From an uncultured Eubacterium sp. (GTDB taxonomy: Bacteria > Bacillota > Clostridia > Lachnospirales > Lachnospiraceae): a stretch of DNA of 47,139 nt. Where the stretch lies: positions 1 through 47,139 of the forward strand of contig CAJUTM010000027.1 in NCBI GenBank assembly GCA_910589595.1, read 5' to 3'. Positions 34,633-42,829 of the stretch are shown here, one piece after another (position 1 is the first letter of the stretch; each line of letters opens with the position of its first letter). The notes below the pieces were generated by a model. The model did not search any database and was not told the origin of the DNA. It saw only the letters and a list, made by a program, of their open reading frames with translations. Both the position numbers and the translations under genes were made by a program.

Positions 34633-35101
34633 AGTTCCACTCCCTCTCTAAAATATTTTTCAATTTTTCTCGTGCTCTTTGTAATCTTGTTTGAATTGTC
34701 GTCTCCCGCACACCGGTTATTTCACTGATTTCCCGTATTGAATATTCTTCATAATAGTAAAGCAATACGACAACACGGTATTTGTCAGGCAATTTGCGGA
34801 TTTCCTCAAATAAATCTGCCTGCTCTTTCTGCTCCCAAGCCAAATCGTCCGGCATTTTTTCTCTTTTATGCCACCGGCTCTTCAGCAAATCTCTGGCGCA
34901 ATTGACAGCAACCTGATATAACCAGTTTTTGACATGCTGCTGCGATTCAAACTTCTTGTCCGTCTCCAACAACCGCAAATATGCGACTTGCACGACATCT
35001 TCTGCGTCTGATGAATTTTTGCAGTAACCATAAATGAAACGATATAACTTTTCATAATATGTGTGCACTAACAACTCATATTCATCCCGTACGTGATACA
35101 T
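34625..35101 (-). CDS. ECF-type RNA polymerase sigma factor
   Basis: The 158-residue protein contains sigma region 2 (YEKLYRFIYGYC, then NSSDAEDVVQVAYLRLLE, residues 14-46) and region 4 (LPDKYRVVVLLYYYEEYSIR then EISEITGVRETTIQTRLQRA, about 100-150), with no region 3. It redirects RNA polymerase to a small regulon, commonly envelope or antibiotic stress. The start at 35101 follows GGGAGTGAAG; a start at 35125 has no site. The next gene encodes its probable anti-sigma partner. I could not recognise its target promoter motif in the upstream region. Confidence 0.9.
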   Translation of the reverse strand: MYHVRDEYELLVHTYYEKLYRFIYGYCKNSSDAEDVVQVAYLRLLETDKKFESQQHVKNWLYQVAVNCARDLLKSRWHKREKMPDDLAWEQKEQADLFEEIRKLPDKYRVVVLLYYYEEYSIREISEITGVRETTIQTRLQRAREKLKNILEREWNYE

Positions 35102-35470
35102 TTCTTCACTCCCTTCATTTTGCATTCACTTATATTACGATAAAAGACGAAAAAAATCACAAAAAATAGAAAAGTCTGTGAATTTTCTTTTTTACTTTTG
35201 CATTTCCTCAAAAACAAAAGGACGGGGGTTCATTCCTGCCGTCCTCTTATTATAATTGCTTTTTAACTGTCTGCATACATCGAATATACCGGATAACACA
35301 CAAACCTAATAATTCCCTATATTGACATATCAATTCTGTTACCTTTATCTTCCATTAAACACCACATTATCAGTTATATATAATATCGTACTATTTCTAT
35401 CATAAATAAAGTACATTTTCACCAAATATATCCGCAATGAAATTCTCTACCCCGCAGGACGCACGATATA
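35102..35470. other. Intergenic region between sigma gene and kinase-like gene
   Basis: About 370 AT-rich bases without a gene. It holds a minus-strand terminator at 35219-35245 and the unmarked promoter region of the sigma operon. Between 35246 and 35470 I see no structure that I can name. Confidence 0.5.
35219..35245 (-). terminator. Intrinsic terminator
   Basis: AGGACGG and CCGTCCT form a 7-bp GC-rich stem with a 13-base loop, followed on the minus strand by TTTTGTTTTTG. It lies about 225 bases beyond the kinase-like gene and upstream of the sigma operon, so it should insulate them. Confidence 0.65.
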
Positions 35471-36382
35471 CTAAATATATTTCCTCACAATCCGCCTCAC
35501 AGATGGAAGGTAAGACCCGCCAAAAAGATTTAGATGGTTCAGTAATTGATAGAGATTATACAAATCCCGTCGCTGTTCATAGCCGGACTGCATTGAAAAT
35601 ACCTCTTTGTACGCCGCATAAAAGACAGCAGGAAAACCTCCAAAGAGTTCTGTCATGGCAATGTCGGCCTCGGCATGGCCGACGTAAACCGCAGGGTCAA
35701 TCAGCCACGCTTTTCCATCGTCTCCTGTCATGACATTTCCCGACCACAAATCACCGTGCAAAAGCGACGGGTGCTCAGGTTCTACTAAATAATCTTGCAA
35801 ATGCTCTAGCCATTTGCCGATATTTTTACGCTCCGATTCGCTAAAGTAATGCGCCGCACCAGCAAACTGTGGCGCCAGACGGCAGTCCCGAAAAAAGGGA
35901 ATCCACTTATCATGCGGCGTATTCATCTGCTTACGCGCACCGATATAATTATCCTGCAAAAAGCCGTAGTTCCCTTTGGAAATCAGTTCTGCCGTGGGCG
36001 CTTGGTGCATCGCCGCCAACTGGCGTCCAAGCGTTTCCCAATAATTCGCCGCACGGCTGCCTCCCGCAATAAAATCCATTAACAAAAAAGCATAACCGCC
36101 CCTGCCCTCATCTACCCCGCTGCAAAGAATGCGCGGTGTACCGATGACCTGCGTCATGGCAATTGCCTGTAATCCTACGGCCTCGCACGTAAAAAATGAC
36201 ACGTTCTCTATGGCATTTGATTTCATAAAAAGACGTGTGCCATCCGACAGTTTCAATCCATACGCATCATTTATATCGCCGCCGCTAATTCGGGAAGTCC
36301 GTACAACCTTTTTGTCCGTGCCATACAATTCCGTAATTGCCTGTTCCAGCGAAGTATAATGTGGCAGTGTGACTGATATCAT
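35471..36382 (-). CDS. Fructosamine/ketosamine kinase family protein
   Basis: The 303-residue protein has the aminoglycoside-phosphotransferase-like kinase fold of the fructosamine kinase family. Hallmarks are ISGGDINDAYGLKLSDG near the N terminus, the catalytic HGDLWSGNVM and the metal-binding LIDPAVYVGHAEADIAMTEL. Family members phosphorylate ketosamines on glycated amines or proteins, so a deglycation or Amadori-product salvage role is likely. The ATG at 36382 follows CAGGAGGGTTC; a start at 36415 is less supported. It is a single-gene unit with an extended -10 promoter and tandem 11-bp repeats upstream. Confidence 0.88.
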   Translation of the reverse strand: MISVTLPHYTSLEQAITELYGTDKKVVRTSRISGGDINDAYGLKLSDGTRLFMKSNAIENVSFFTCEAVGLQAIAMTQVIGTPRILCSGVDEGRGGYAFLLMDFIAGGSRAANYWETLGRQLAAMHQAPTAELISKGNYGFLQDNYIGARKQMNTPHDKWIPFFRDCRLAPQFAGAAHYFSESERKNIGKWLEHLQDYLVEPEHPSLLHGDLWSGNVMTGDDGKAWLIDPAVYVGHAEADIAMTELFGGFPAVFYAAYKEVFSMQSGYEQRRDLYNLYQLLNHLNLFGGSYLPSVRRIVRKYI

Positions 36383-36439
36383 ATATGAACCCTCCTGTTC
36401 TGAACCCCTTGACACCCCCGTCAGGAATTTTATATATCA

Positions 36440-36448
36440 ATTATAACA
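36440..36448 (-). promoter_or_regulatory. Extended -10 promoter of fructosamine-kinase-like gene
   Basis: TGTTATAAT on the minus strand lies 58 bases upstream of the start codon. The matching -35 position (TAGCGC) is poor, which suggests reliance on an activator. Confidence 0.65.
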
Positions 36449-36480
36449 GAAGCGGATAGTTTGCGCTATATTTATGCCTA

Positions 36481-36502
36481 TTTCCTAACATTTTCCTAAC
36501 AT
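36481..36502. repeat. Tandem 11-bp repeats upstream of weak -35
   Basis: TTTCCTAACAT occurs twice without a gap, one helical turn apart, ending about 13 bases from the -35 position of the downstream promoter. The spacing fits binding of a dimeric response regulator. Confidence 0.6.
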
Positions 36503-36508
36503 TTTCTC

Positions 36509-36805
36509 TCAAAACCAATTTTCTTCAAACTCCGCCATCTTTTCCAACAACATAGGTAATGCCTTTCTAAATTCTTCGCTTTCATCATCTGAGTATCCTT
36601 CAAAGATAATGTCCTCTATATCCTCATCAAAAAAAAGAAACACCGAGCGCTCCCCTACCAGCCCTTGCGGATAGAGAATGCCGGAGTAGTCAAATATCTT
36701 TTCTGTCTCTTTCTCTATTGGAAAATAACCAATTATCATTAAATTTACGCCATCATACATTCCCCGAACTTTTACAATAGTACCTATTGATAAAATTTTA
36801 TTCAT
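36509..36805 (-). CDS. DUF4176-family protein (copy 2)
   Basis: The 98-residue acidic protein matches DUF4176: ILSIGTIVKVRG, then LMIIGYFPIEKETEKIFDYS and GILYPQGLVGE. DUF4176 proteins are encoded in type VII secretion loci of Firmicutes; their function is not established. Its start overlaps the stop of the preceding DUF4176 gene by 8 bases (ATGAATAA), so the two are coupled. It is the last gene of the four-gene type VII-like cluster. The two copies are diverged in sequence. Confidence 0.75.
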   Translation of the reverse strand: MNKILSIGTIVKVRGMYDGVNLMIIGYFPIEKETEKIFDYSGILYPQGLVGERSVFLFFDEDIEDIIFEGYSDDESEEFRKALPMLLEKMAEFEENWF

Positions 36806-37133
36806 CGTTCTCCTCCAATGATATTAACTGTTCAAATTTATCCAGATGGGCATTCCACTCAGAGACAGTCATATCTTTTGCCAAATCCAATATTTGCAAT
36901 TTGTTTTTTATAAAAGAATAGAACCGTTCATCCCGAAATCCCTCAAAAATCACTTCCATTTCTGCGTCTACGGGAACAAGACCCAACTGCTCTATTGTAA
37001 CAAAACCTATCGGATATCCGCATATAATATATGAAGCTGTAAAAGAATTATTTTTATCATCAAAAGAATACCCTATCACTACTGCTCTCTTGCCTGTTAC
37101 TTCCAATATAGAGCCTATTGGTAATAAAGTCAC
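36798..37133 (-). CDS. DUF4176-family protein (copy 1)
   Basis: The 111-residue protein opens with LLPIGSILEVTGKRAVVIGY, the signature DUF4176 start, followed by SYIICGYPIGFVTIEQLGLV. The start is GTG at 37133, preceded by AAGGAGGATGAAAC. It follows the cargo-like gene after 24 nt. Copies placed directly after a secreted protein gene could be chaperones or immunity-type partners; that is inference from position. Confidence 0.78.
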   Translation of the reverse strand: MTLLPIGSILEVTGKRAVVIGYSFDDKNNSFTASYIICGYPIGFVTIEQLGLVPVDAEMEVIFEGFRDERFYSFIKNKLQILDLAKDMTVSEWNAHLDKFEQLISLEENDE

Positions 37134-37157
37134 CGTTTCATCCTCCTTCTATTTGTT

Positions 37158-37673
37158 TTATTCAAAAAGACTCCCAATTGAATGCGTTGTCGTCGAAAAA
37201 GCTTTTCCCATCAGCTTTTGTAAATTTGATGCTCCCTGTATGATTCCCTTGTCTACTGCAAAATCCACTCCCTTACTAATGCCATTGGTAATAGAATGAA
37301 ACATTTCCTTTGGATTCACTCCGCTGACATCATACATTAAATCATTCACCGATGACAATGTCAGCATTCCTCCTGTAGCCATACTGAGAGTGGAATCGAA
37401 AAAACTGCCTGCCGTCTGGCATAACACATCTACGGAGCCTTTTCCAACTGTCTGTACAAATTCACCGGCTATTATGCCGACACATCCGGCAATATCGCCT
37501 TTCCTAACGGCCTTTACCGCCATTTCCTCATATTTGGCTTTATTTTTAACTATATATCCGTCACTGTCTAAAACAGTTTTAATTGTACCTACTGCTGCCT
37601 GAACTTTCACTGCATTCCAATTAAAAACAGCATTGCCCGTCCGTGAATTTGTACTATACATCTGACCGTTCAC
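37158..37673 (-). CDS. Putative type VII-linked cargo-like protein, unknown family
   Basis: The 171-residue protein is rich in small residues and alpha-helix: GDIAGCVGIIAGEFVQTVGK, then LSMATGGMLTLSSVNDLMYD and PKEMFHSITNGISKGVDFAV. The tone resembles middle regions of LXG/polymorphic-toxin type VII substrates, but I cannot assign a family. The start is probably GTG at 37673, four bases overlapping the FHA-fragment stop (GTGA), with GGAG before it; a TTG at 37685 is an alternative. It could be an intact small substrate or what is left of a larger gene after a deletion that also cut the FHA gene. Confidence 0.5.
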   Translation of the reverse strand: MNGQMYSTNSRTGNAVFNWNAVKVQAAVGTIKTVLDSDGYIVKNKAKYEEMAVKAVRKGDIAGCVGIIAGEFVQTVGKGSVDVLCQTAGSFFDSTLSMATGGMLTLSSVNDLMYDVSGVNPKEMFHSITNGISKGVDFAVDKGIIQGASNLQKLMGKAFSTTTHSIGSLFE

Positions 37674-38113
37674 TTCATACTCCAACTTTTCCCATCATAT
37701 TCTAAAACCGCATGCTTGGATGAAACAAATTCATTGTGAAATACAATTTCATTTGAATTATCCCTGCCGATACGAAGAGAGGCGCCCTGTCTGAGCATAA
37801 ACTTAAAATAAGTTCCCCTGTCAGGAGTAATCGGCTCTGCAAAAAGAATAACCCGATGGGAATAATCTGCGATTCTTATATTAAAAAAACTCATCGGCTT
37901 CACAACCGTACTTCTTACAATTGCGTTGCGTCCACCCACAATAGCCGCTCTGCGATTACTTTTTATTATCCATTCGCTGCCAACGGCCTCAATACTGAGC
38001 AGATTTCTCTCATTGCCTTTTTCGTCAAAGTCTTTTACCCAATATTGTCCCTTTACCCTGTCCGGTAAAAGCATACGATAATACCGCTCCTGCTTTATCA
38101 GATATAAAACCAT
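37670..38113 (-). pseudogene. EssC-like N-terminal FHA module, truncated
   Basis: The 147-residue product reads like the N terminus of the type VII secretion ATPase EssC: LIKQERYYRMLLPDRVKGQY then an FHA core with SLRIGRDNSNEIVFHNEFVS and SKHAVLEYDGKSW. It stops after SWSMK, before the last FHA strands that carry the NGT/VN loop, and the FtsK-type ATPase domains (over 1,000 residues) are missing. It has an intact AGGAG site and its own promoter, and its stop overlaps the next start, so it may be expressed. I mark it as a remnant; a small standalone FHA adaptor is the alternative. Confidence 0.6.
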
Positions 38114-38158
38114 ACTTTTTCTCCTGATTTTCTCTTCTAACTAACTTGATAGAAAAAA

Positions 38159-38167
38159 ATTATATCA
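38159..38167 (-). promoter_or_regulatory. Extended -10 promoter of type VII-like cluster
   Basis: TGATATAAT on the minus strand lies about 46 bases before the ATG at 38113. No clear -35 is seen. Confidence 0.55.
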
Positions 38168-38326
38168 GGTAGAACATTCATATTTCTTTCCTTTTTTTTC
38201 ACTTTTTTCTCATTTTTGACTTTTTATAACAACAAAACCACCTGTATTTGCCGAAAAAACGTGGATTGGCGGCTTTTTACATTTTTTTTGCCAAATTCGA
38301 TAAGCTAATCCTGTAGAATCAAAGAA

Positions 38327-38356
38327 GCCGATTGATTTTGTTTAAAACCAATCGGC
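38327..38356 (-). terminator. Terminator after metY
   Basis: GCCGATTG and CAATCGGC form an 8-bp stem, extended inward by TTTT/AAAA pairing. It lies 50 bases beyond the metY stop codon. The T run is stronger in the plus direction (CATGTTTTTC), but no plus-strand gene ends here, so it probably ends the pflB-pflA-metY transcript. Confidence 0.65.
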
Positions 38357-38405
38357 CATGTTTTTCTTTACTCTATTCCATTTATATCTACCATTTCACC
38401 GCAGT

Positions 38406-39692
38406 TTACTGAACAACGTCTAACGCCTGTGCAATATCTGCAATTAAATCCTCTTTATCCTCCAGCCCGCAGGACATACGAATCAGTCCCGCCGGAATAC
38501 CGGCTGCTGCCAGTTGGGCGTCGTCCATCTGGCGGTGTGTCGAGGTGGCAGGGTTCAAACAGCAGGTTCTGGCATCTGCCACATGTGTCTCGATAGCGGC
38601 CAGCTTGAGATTTTTCATAAACGCTTCCGCCGCCTTACGTCCCCCCTGCAATTCAAAGGAAACTACGCCGCAGCCGCCCTGCGGCATATATTTCTTTGCC
38701 CGTTCATAATAGGGACTACTTTTCAATCCCGAATAATTTACTTTCGTTACTTTTGGATGCGCTTCCAAAAATTCAGCAACCGCCAGTCCATTTTCCACAT
38801 GACGGGGCATGCGCACATGCAGAGACTCCAATCCAAGATTAAGAATGTATGCGTTCTGCGGTGACTGAATGCAGCCGAGGTCGCGCATGAGCTGAGCCGT
38901 ACATTTGGTAATAAAAGCTCCTGCCTGCCCAAACTTTTCGGCATAGGTAATACCGTGATATGATTCATCCGGTGTACACAATCCCGGGAACTTATCTGCA
39001 TGTGCCATCCAGTCAAAGTTTCCGGAATCTACGATGGCGCCGCCTACTGCTGCCCCATGTCCGTCCATATATTTTGTTGTCGAATGTATCACAATATCTG
39101 CTCCCCATTCAATCGGGCGGCAGTTCACCGGCGTCGGGAAAGTATTGTCTACCACCAGAGGCACTCCGTGTGCATGAGCTGCTTTGGCAAATTTCTCGAT
39201 ATCCAGTACTGTCAGGGCCGGATTGGCAATCGTCTCACCAAAGACAACTTTTGTGTTTTCCTGAAAGGCAGCGTTTAATTCCTCTTCCGTGCAATCCGGA
39301 GATACAAAAGTTACGTCTACCCCCATCTTCTTCATCGTCACCTCAATCAAATTGAAAGTGCCGCCATAAATATTTGAAGACGAGACAATATGGCTTCCAT
39401 TCTCGCATATATTGAATAATGCAAAGAAATTGGCCGCCTGACCGGAAGAGGTCAGCATAGCTGCCGTACCGCCCTCCAATTCGGCAATTTTGGCCGCCAC
39501 AAAGTCATTTGTCGGGTTTTGCAGACGGGTATAAAAATACCCCTCGGCCTCCAAATCAAACAGCGCTCCCATATCCTCACTCGTATCGTATTTAAATGTT
39601 GTTGACTGGATAATCGGGATTTGCCGCGGCTCACCATTGCCCGGCGTATATCCTCCCTGTACACATTTTGTGTTTATTTTGTAATCACTCAT
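38406..39692 (-). CDS. metY: O-acetylhomoserine sulfhydrylase-type enzyme
   Basis: The 428-residue PLP enzyme belongs to the Cys/Met metabolism family. The PLP lysine is Lys207 in HSTTKYMDGHG; SSGQAANFFALFN and SLHVRMPRH also match the O-acetylhomoserine sulfhydrylase branch, whose length (about 425) is longer than cystathionine lyases. It would form homocysteine from O-acetylhomoserine and sulfide. The ATG follows ACGGAGGAAGC and lies 15 nt after pflA, so it is probably cotranscribed with pyruvate formate-lyase. A methionine gamma-lyase activity cannot be excluded. Confidence 0.88.
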   Translation of the reverse strand: MSDYKINTKCVQGGYTPGNGEPRQIPIIQSTTFKYDTSEDMGALFDLEAEGYFYTRLQNPTNDFVAAKIAELEGGTAAMLTSSGQAANFFALFNICENGSHIVSSSNIYGGTFNLIEVTMKKMGVDVTFVSPDCTEEELNAAFQENTKVVFGETIANPALTVLDIEKFAKAAHAHGVPLVVDNTFPTPVNCRPIEWGADIVIHSTTKYMDGHGAAVGGAIVDSGNFDWMAHADKFPGLCTPDESYHGITYAEKFGQAGAFITKCTAQLMRDLGCIQSPQNAYILNLGLESLHVRMPRHVENGLAVAEFLEAHPKVTKVNYSGLKSSPYYERAKKYMPQGGCGVVSFELQGGRKAAEAFMKNLKLAAIETHVADARTCCLNPATSTHRQMDDAQLAAAGIPAGLIRMSCGLEDKEDLIADIAQALDVVQ

Positions 39693-39707
39693 CGCTTCCT
39701 CCGTTTT

Positions 39708-40460
39708 CTATTTTACGACACCGAGTATATCCTCTGCCTTTTTCACTTCATCCTCCGTCGGTGTGCGCACACCCTCCAGTGGGTAATCTACACCGAGATT
39801 TTCCCATTTAAACAATCCCAGTGTATGGTAAGGCAGCACTTCTACCCGACTGACCGACTTCCATCCGTCTATTTTCTTTCGCAGCATACGAAGTCCCTCT
39901 TCGTCGTCCGTAAGATCCGGAACGAGGACATGACGAATCCACATCTCATTTCCATGTGATGCGATATAATCTCCCATCGCCAATATATTGGCGTTCGTAT
40001 GTCCGGTCAGCTTCTTGTGCTTTTCTTCTTCCATCTCTTTTATATCAAGCATAAAAAGGTCTGTTACTTCTAAAAGCTTATCAAATTTTTTCAGATATTC
40101 CGGCTCTTCATTAAATGGATTACCGCTTGTATCCATCGTCGTATGGATTCCCTTTTCCTTTGCCAGACGGAAAAACTCCGTAACAAAGTCAATCTGTAAA
40201 AGCGGCTCTCCTCCGCTCACGGTAATACCGCCATTATTTCCCCAATAAGGCTTGTACCGCATCGCTTTCTTAAATGCTTCTTCCGGTGTAAATTCTCCTA
40301 ATCCTACGCCGTTCCCAACATCCAGAGTCCAGGTCTCCGGATTATGGCAATACTGACATCTCATGTGACAGCCTTGCAAGAACAAAACGTAACGGACCCC
40401 CGGCCCGTCAACCAGGCCGAAGGTCTCAATAGAATGTATCTTACCTATTGTATTACTCAT
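39708..40460 (-). CDS. pflA: Pyruvate formate-lyase activating enzyme
   Basis: The 250-residue radical SAM protein has the cluster motif CHMRCQYC (Cys31, Cys35, Cys38) and GGEPLLQ. It installs the glycyl radical on PflB under anoxic conditions. Its ATG overlaps the pflB stop by one base (TAATG), so the two are coupled. Confidence 0.95.
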   Translation of the reverse strand: MSNTIGKIHSIETFGLVDGPGVRYVLFLQGCHMRCQYCHNPETWTLDVGNGVGLGEFTPEEAFKKAMRYKPYWGNNGGITVSGGEPLLQIDFVTEFFRLAKEKGIHTTMDTSGNPFNEEPEYLKKFDKLLEVTDLFMLDIKEMEEEKHKKLTGHTNANILAMGDYIASHGNEMWIRHVLVPDLTDDEEGLRMLRKKIDGWKSVSRVEVLPYHTLGLFKWENLGVDYPLEGVRTPTEDEVKKAEDILGVVK

Positions 40461-42712
40461 TACAGACTCGCATGACAGGTACGAGCAATAACATCGTTCT
40501 GCTGTTCCTCTGTCAAGTCAATGAACTTAACCGCATAACCGGATACACGGATTGTAAAGTTCGCATACTCTTCTTTCTCAGGATGTGCCTGAGCATCCAA
40601 AAGTTTATCTGTACCGAATACATTAACGTTTAAGTGGTGTGCTCCCTGGTCGAAGTATCCGTCAAGAACCTGCTTCAGGTTGTTGATTCTCTCTTCTTCC
40701 GTATGACCCAATGCATTTGGATTCATTGTCTGTGTATTGGAAATACCATCCAATGCCCAGTGATATGGGATTTTAGCAACTGAGTTCAAAGAAGCAACCA
40801 AACCATTCTGTTCAGCACCATAACTTGGTGATGCACCCGGAGCAAATGGAGTAAATGCTTTTCTTCCATCTGGCAATGCACCTGTAGCCTTACCATATAC
40901 TACGTTTGATGTAATTGTCAAAATAGATGTCGTAGGCTCAGAGTTACGGTATGTGTGGAACTTCTTAATTTTTGTAAGGAATGTATCAAGAAGCCATACA
41001 CCAATCTCATCTGCACGCTCGTCATCGTTACCATATTTAGGGAATTCACCCTCTGTCTCAAAGTCAACTACAATGCCGTCTTCGTTACGGATTGTCTTAA
41101 CCTTAGCATATTTAATAGCGCTAAGAGAATCGATAACGTGTGAGAAACCGGCAATACCTGTCGCAAAAGTACGGCGGACATCAGTATCAATCAATGCCAT
41201 CTCAGCAGCTTCATAGTAATACTTATCATGCATATACTGAATCAAATTCAGGATATTTACATACAAGCCTGCCAGCCAGTCAAGCATACGGTCATAGCTT
41301 TCCATCACTTCATCATAATCTAAGTACTCAGAAGTAATCGGTCTGTAAGCAGGGCCAACCTGATCAAACTCTTTCTCGTCCACACCACCGTTGATGGCAT
41401 ACAACAAAGCTTTAGCAAGGTTTGCTCTGGCTCCGAAGAACTGCATTTCCTTACCTGTCTGTGTAGCGGATACACAGCAGCAGATAGAATAATCATCGCC
41501 CCATACCGGCTTCATTACATCATCATTCTCGTACTGGATGGAACTTGTACGGATGGAAATATCCGATGCGTATTTCTTGAATGTCTCCGGCAAAGCGGAA
41601 GAATAAAGTACTGTCAGGTTTGGCTCAGGAGACGGTCCCATATTCTCTAACGTATGCAGGAAACGGAAGTCTGTCTTTGTAACCATAGAACGTCCGTCCA
41701 TACCAATACCAGCAACTTCCAACGTAGCCCAAACAGGGTCTCCGGAGAACAACTGGTTATAAGATGGGATGCGGGCAAACTTAACCATACGGAATTTCAT
41801 TGTCATGTGGTCAATCAATTCCTGTGCCTCTGTCTCTGTGAGGATACCTTTCTTCATATCTCTTTCAATATAAATATCAAGGAATGTAGAAATACGTCCT
41901 ACAGACATTGCCGCACCATTCTGTGTCTTAATGGCAGCTAAGTAACCAAAGTACAACCACTGTACTGCTTCTTTCGCATTGGCAGCCGGCTTGGAAATAT
42001 CATATCCGTAAATCTTAGCCATCTCTTTCATGCCTTTCAACGCACGAATCTGCTCGGACAATTCTTCACGGAGGCGAATGATATCATCCGTCATCATTCC
42101 GCAGCCACAGTTTGCTTTGTCCTCCTCTTTCTGCTCAATCAGGAAATCAATACCATACAAAGCAACACGGCGGTAATCGCCTACGATACGACCACGTCCA
42201 TAAGTATCCGGCAAACCGGTTACGATATGGCTGTGACGAGCTTTTTTCATCTCTGGTGTATAAGCATCAAAAACAGCAGCATTATGAGTTTTGTGATACT
42301 CGTTAAAAATCTTCTCATATTTTGGATTTGGCTCATATCCGTATGTTGTACAAGCCTGCTGTGCCATCTTGATACCGCCAAAAGGCATGAATGCACGTTT
42401 CAAAGGCTTATCTGTCTGAAGACCAACAATCTTCTCAAGGTCTTTCATATCTTCATTAATATATCCGGGACCATATGCTGTTAAGCCAGATACAACCTCT
42501 GTCTCCATGTCAAGCACGCCGCCTTTAGCACGCTCTTCTTTCTGCAATTTCTGCAATTCACCCCAAAGTTTGTCAGTAGCCTCGGTAGGGTCTGCCAAGA
42601 AGCTCTCATCGCCATCATATGGAACATAGTTCTTCTGGATAAAGTCTCTCGTGTTCACTTCTTCTTTCCATATAGAACCTTCGAAACCTTCCCATTCTTT
42701 GAAATTAACCAT
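40460..42712 (-). CDS. pflB: Pyruvate formate-lyase
   Basis: The 750-residue glycyl radical enzyme converts pyruvate and CoA to acetyl-CoA and formate during anaerobic growth. The active-site cysteines lie in SICCCVSA (411-413) and the radical glycine is Gly725 in RVSGYAV near the C terminus. Length is normal. The ATG follows AAGGAGGCCATAAAG. A strong promoter lies 50-80 bases upstream, with a 13-bp palindrome before the -35 that may serve a regulator. Codon use is smooth and typical of a highly expressed gene. Confidence 0.97.
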   Translation of the reverse strand: MVNFKEWEGFEGSIWKEEVNTRDFIQKNYVPYDGDESFLADPTEATDKLWGELQKLQKEERAKGGVLDMETEVVSGLTAYGPGYINEDMKDLEKIVGLQTDKPLKRAFMPFGGIKMAQQACTTYGYEPNPKYEKIFNEYHKTHNAAVFDAYTPEMKKARHSHIVTGLPDTYGRGRIVGDYRRVALYGIDFLIEQKEEDKANCGCGMMTDDIIRLREELSEQIRALKGMKEMAKIYGYDISKPAANAKEAVQWLYFGYLAAIKTQNGAAMSVGRISTFLDIYIERDMKKGILTETEAQELIDHMTMKFRMVKFARIPSYNQLFSGDPVWATLEVAGIGMDGRSMVTKTDFRFLHTLENMGPSPEPNLTVLYSSALPETFKKYASDISIRTSSIQYENDDVMKPVWGDDYSICCCVSATQTGKEMQFFGARANLAKALLYAINGGVDEKEFDQVGPAYRPITSEYLDYDEVMESYDRMLDWLAGLYVNILNLIQYMHDKYYYEAAEMALIDTDVRRTFATGIAGFSHVIDSLSAIKYAKVKTIRNEDGIVVDFETEGEFPKYGNDDERADEIGVWLLDTFLTKIKKFHTYRNSEPTTSILTITSNVVYGKATGALPDGRKAFTPFAPGASPSYGAEQNGLVASLNSVAKIPYHWALDGISNTQTMNPNALGHTEEERINNLKQVLDGYFDQGAHHLNVNVFGTDKLLDAQAHPEKEEYANFTIRVSGYAVKFIDLTEEQQNDVIARTCHASL

Positions 42713-42762
42713 TCTTTATGGCCTCCTTCTCTTTAATAGTTTTACTTTTGTTTTCATTTGTA

Positions 42763-42791
42763 ATCATAACACTTTCTTCTGGCGATTGCAA
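42763..42791 (-). promoter_or_regulatory. pflB promoter
   Basis: On the minus strand TTGCAA (42786-42791) and TATGAT (42763-42768) are 17 bases apart, with the start codon about 50 bases beyond the -10. Confidence 0.82.
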
Positions 42792-42801
42792 CCCCTTTTT
42801 T

Positions 42802-42814
42802 AGGAATCATTCCT
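42802..42814. promoter_or_regulatory. Palindrome upstream of pflB -35
   Basis: AGGAATCATTCCT is a perfect 6-1-6 palindrome flanked by A/T runs, 10 bases upstream of the -35. On the minus strand it is followed by A residues, so it is not a terminator for the MATE gene; an operator is likelier. Confidence 0.55.
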
Positions 42815-42829
42815 ATTTTTTACAATTTT

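Noticed and set aside
35246..35470. Possible small RNA gene in the gap after the kinase-like gene
   Set aside because: AT-rich with scattered TATAAT-like strings but no paired promoter or conserved structure that I can identify.
36409..36436. Plus-strand TTGACA followed by TATATA upstream of the kinase-like gene
   Set aside because: Spacing is 16 and no plus-strand gene follows; probably chance in AT-rich DNA.
37158..37685. Frameshift joining the FHA fragment to the cargo-like frame
   Set aside because: The four-base GTGA overlap with a GGAG site looks like normal translational coupling, and the downstream frame does not continue an FHA fold convincingly; not fully excluded.
38324..38337. 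14-bp match GAAGCCGATTGATT shared with the IS leader at 45447-45460
   Set aside because: Only the hairpin arm is shared and no terminal repeat is found nearby, so an IS remnant is not supported.
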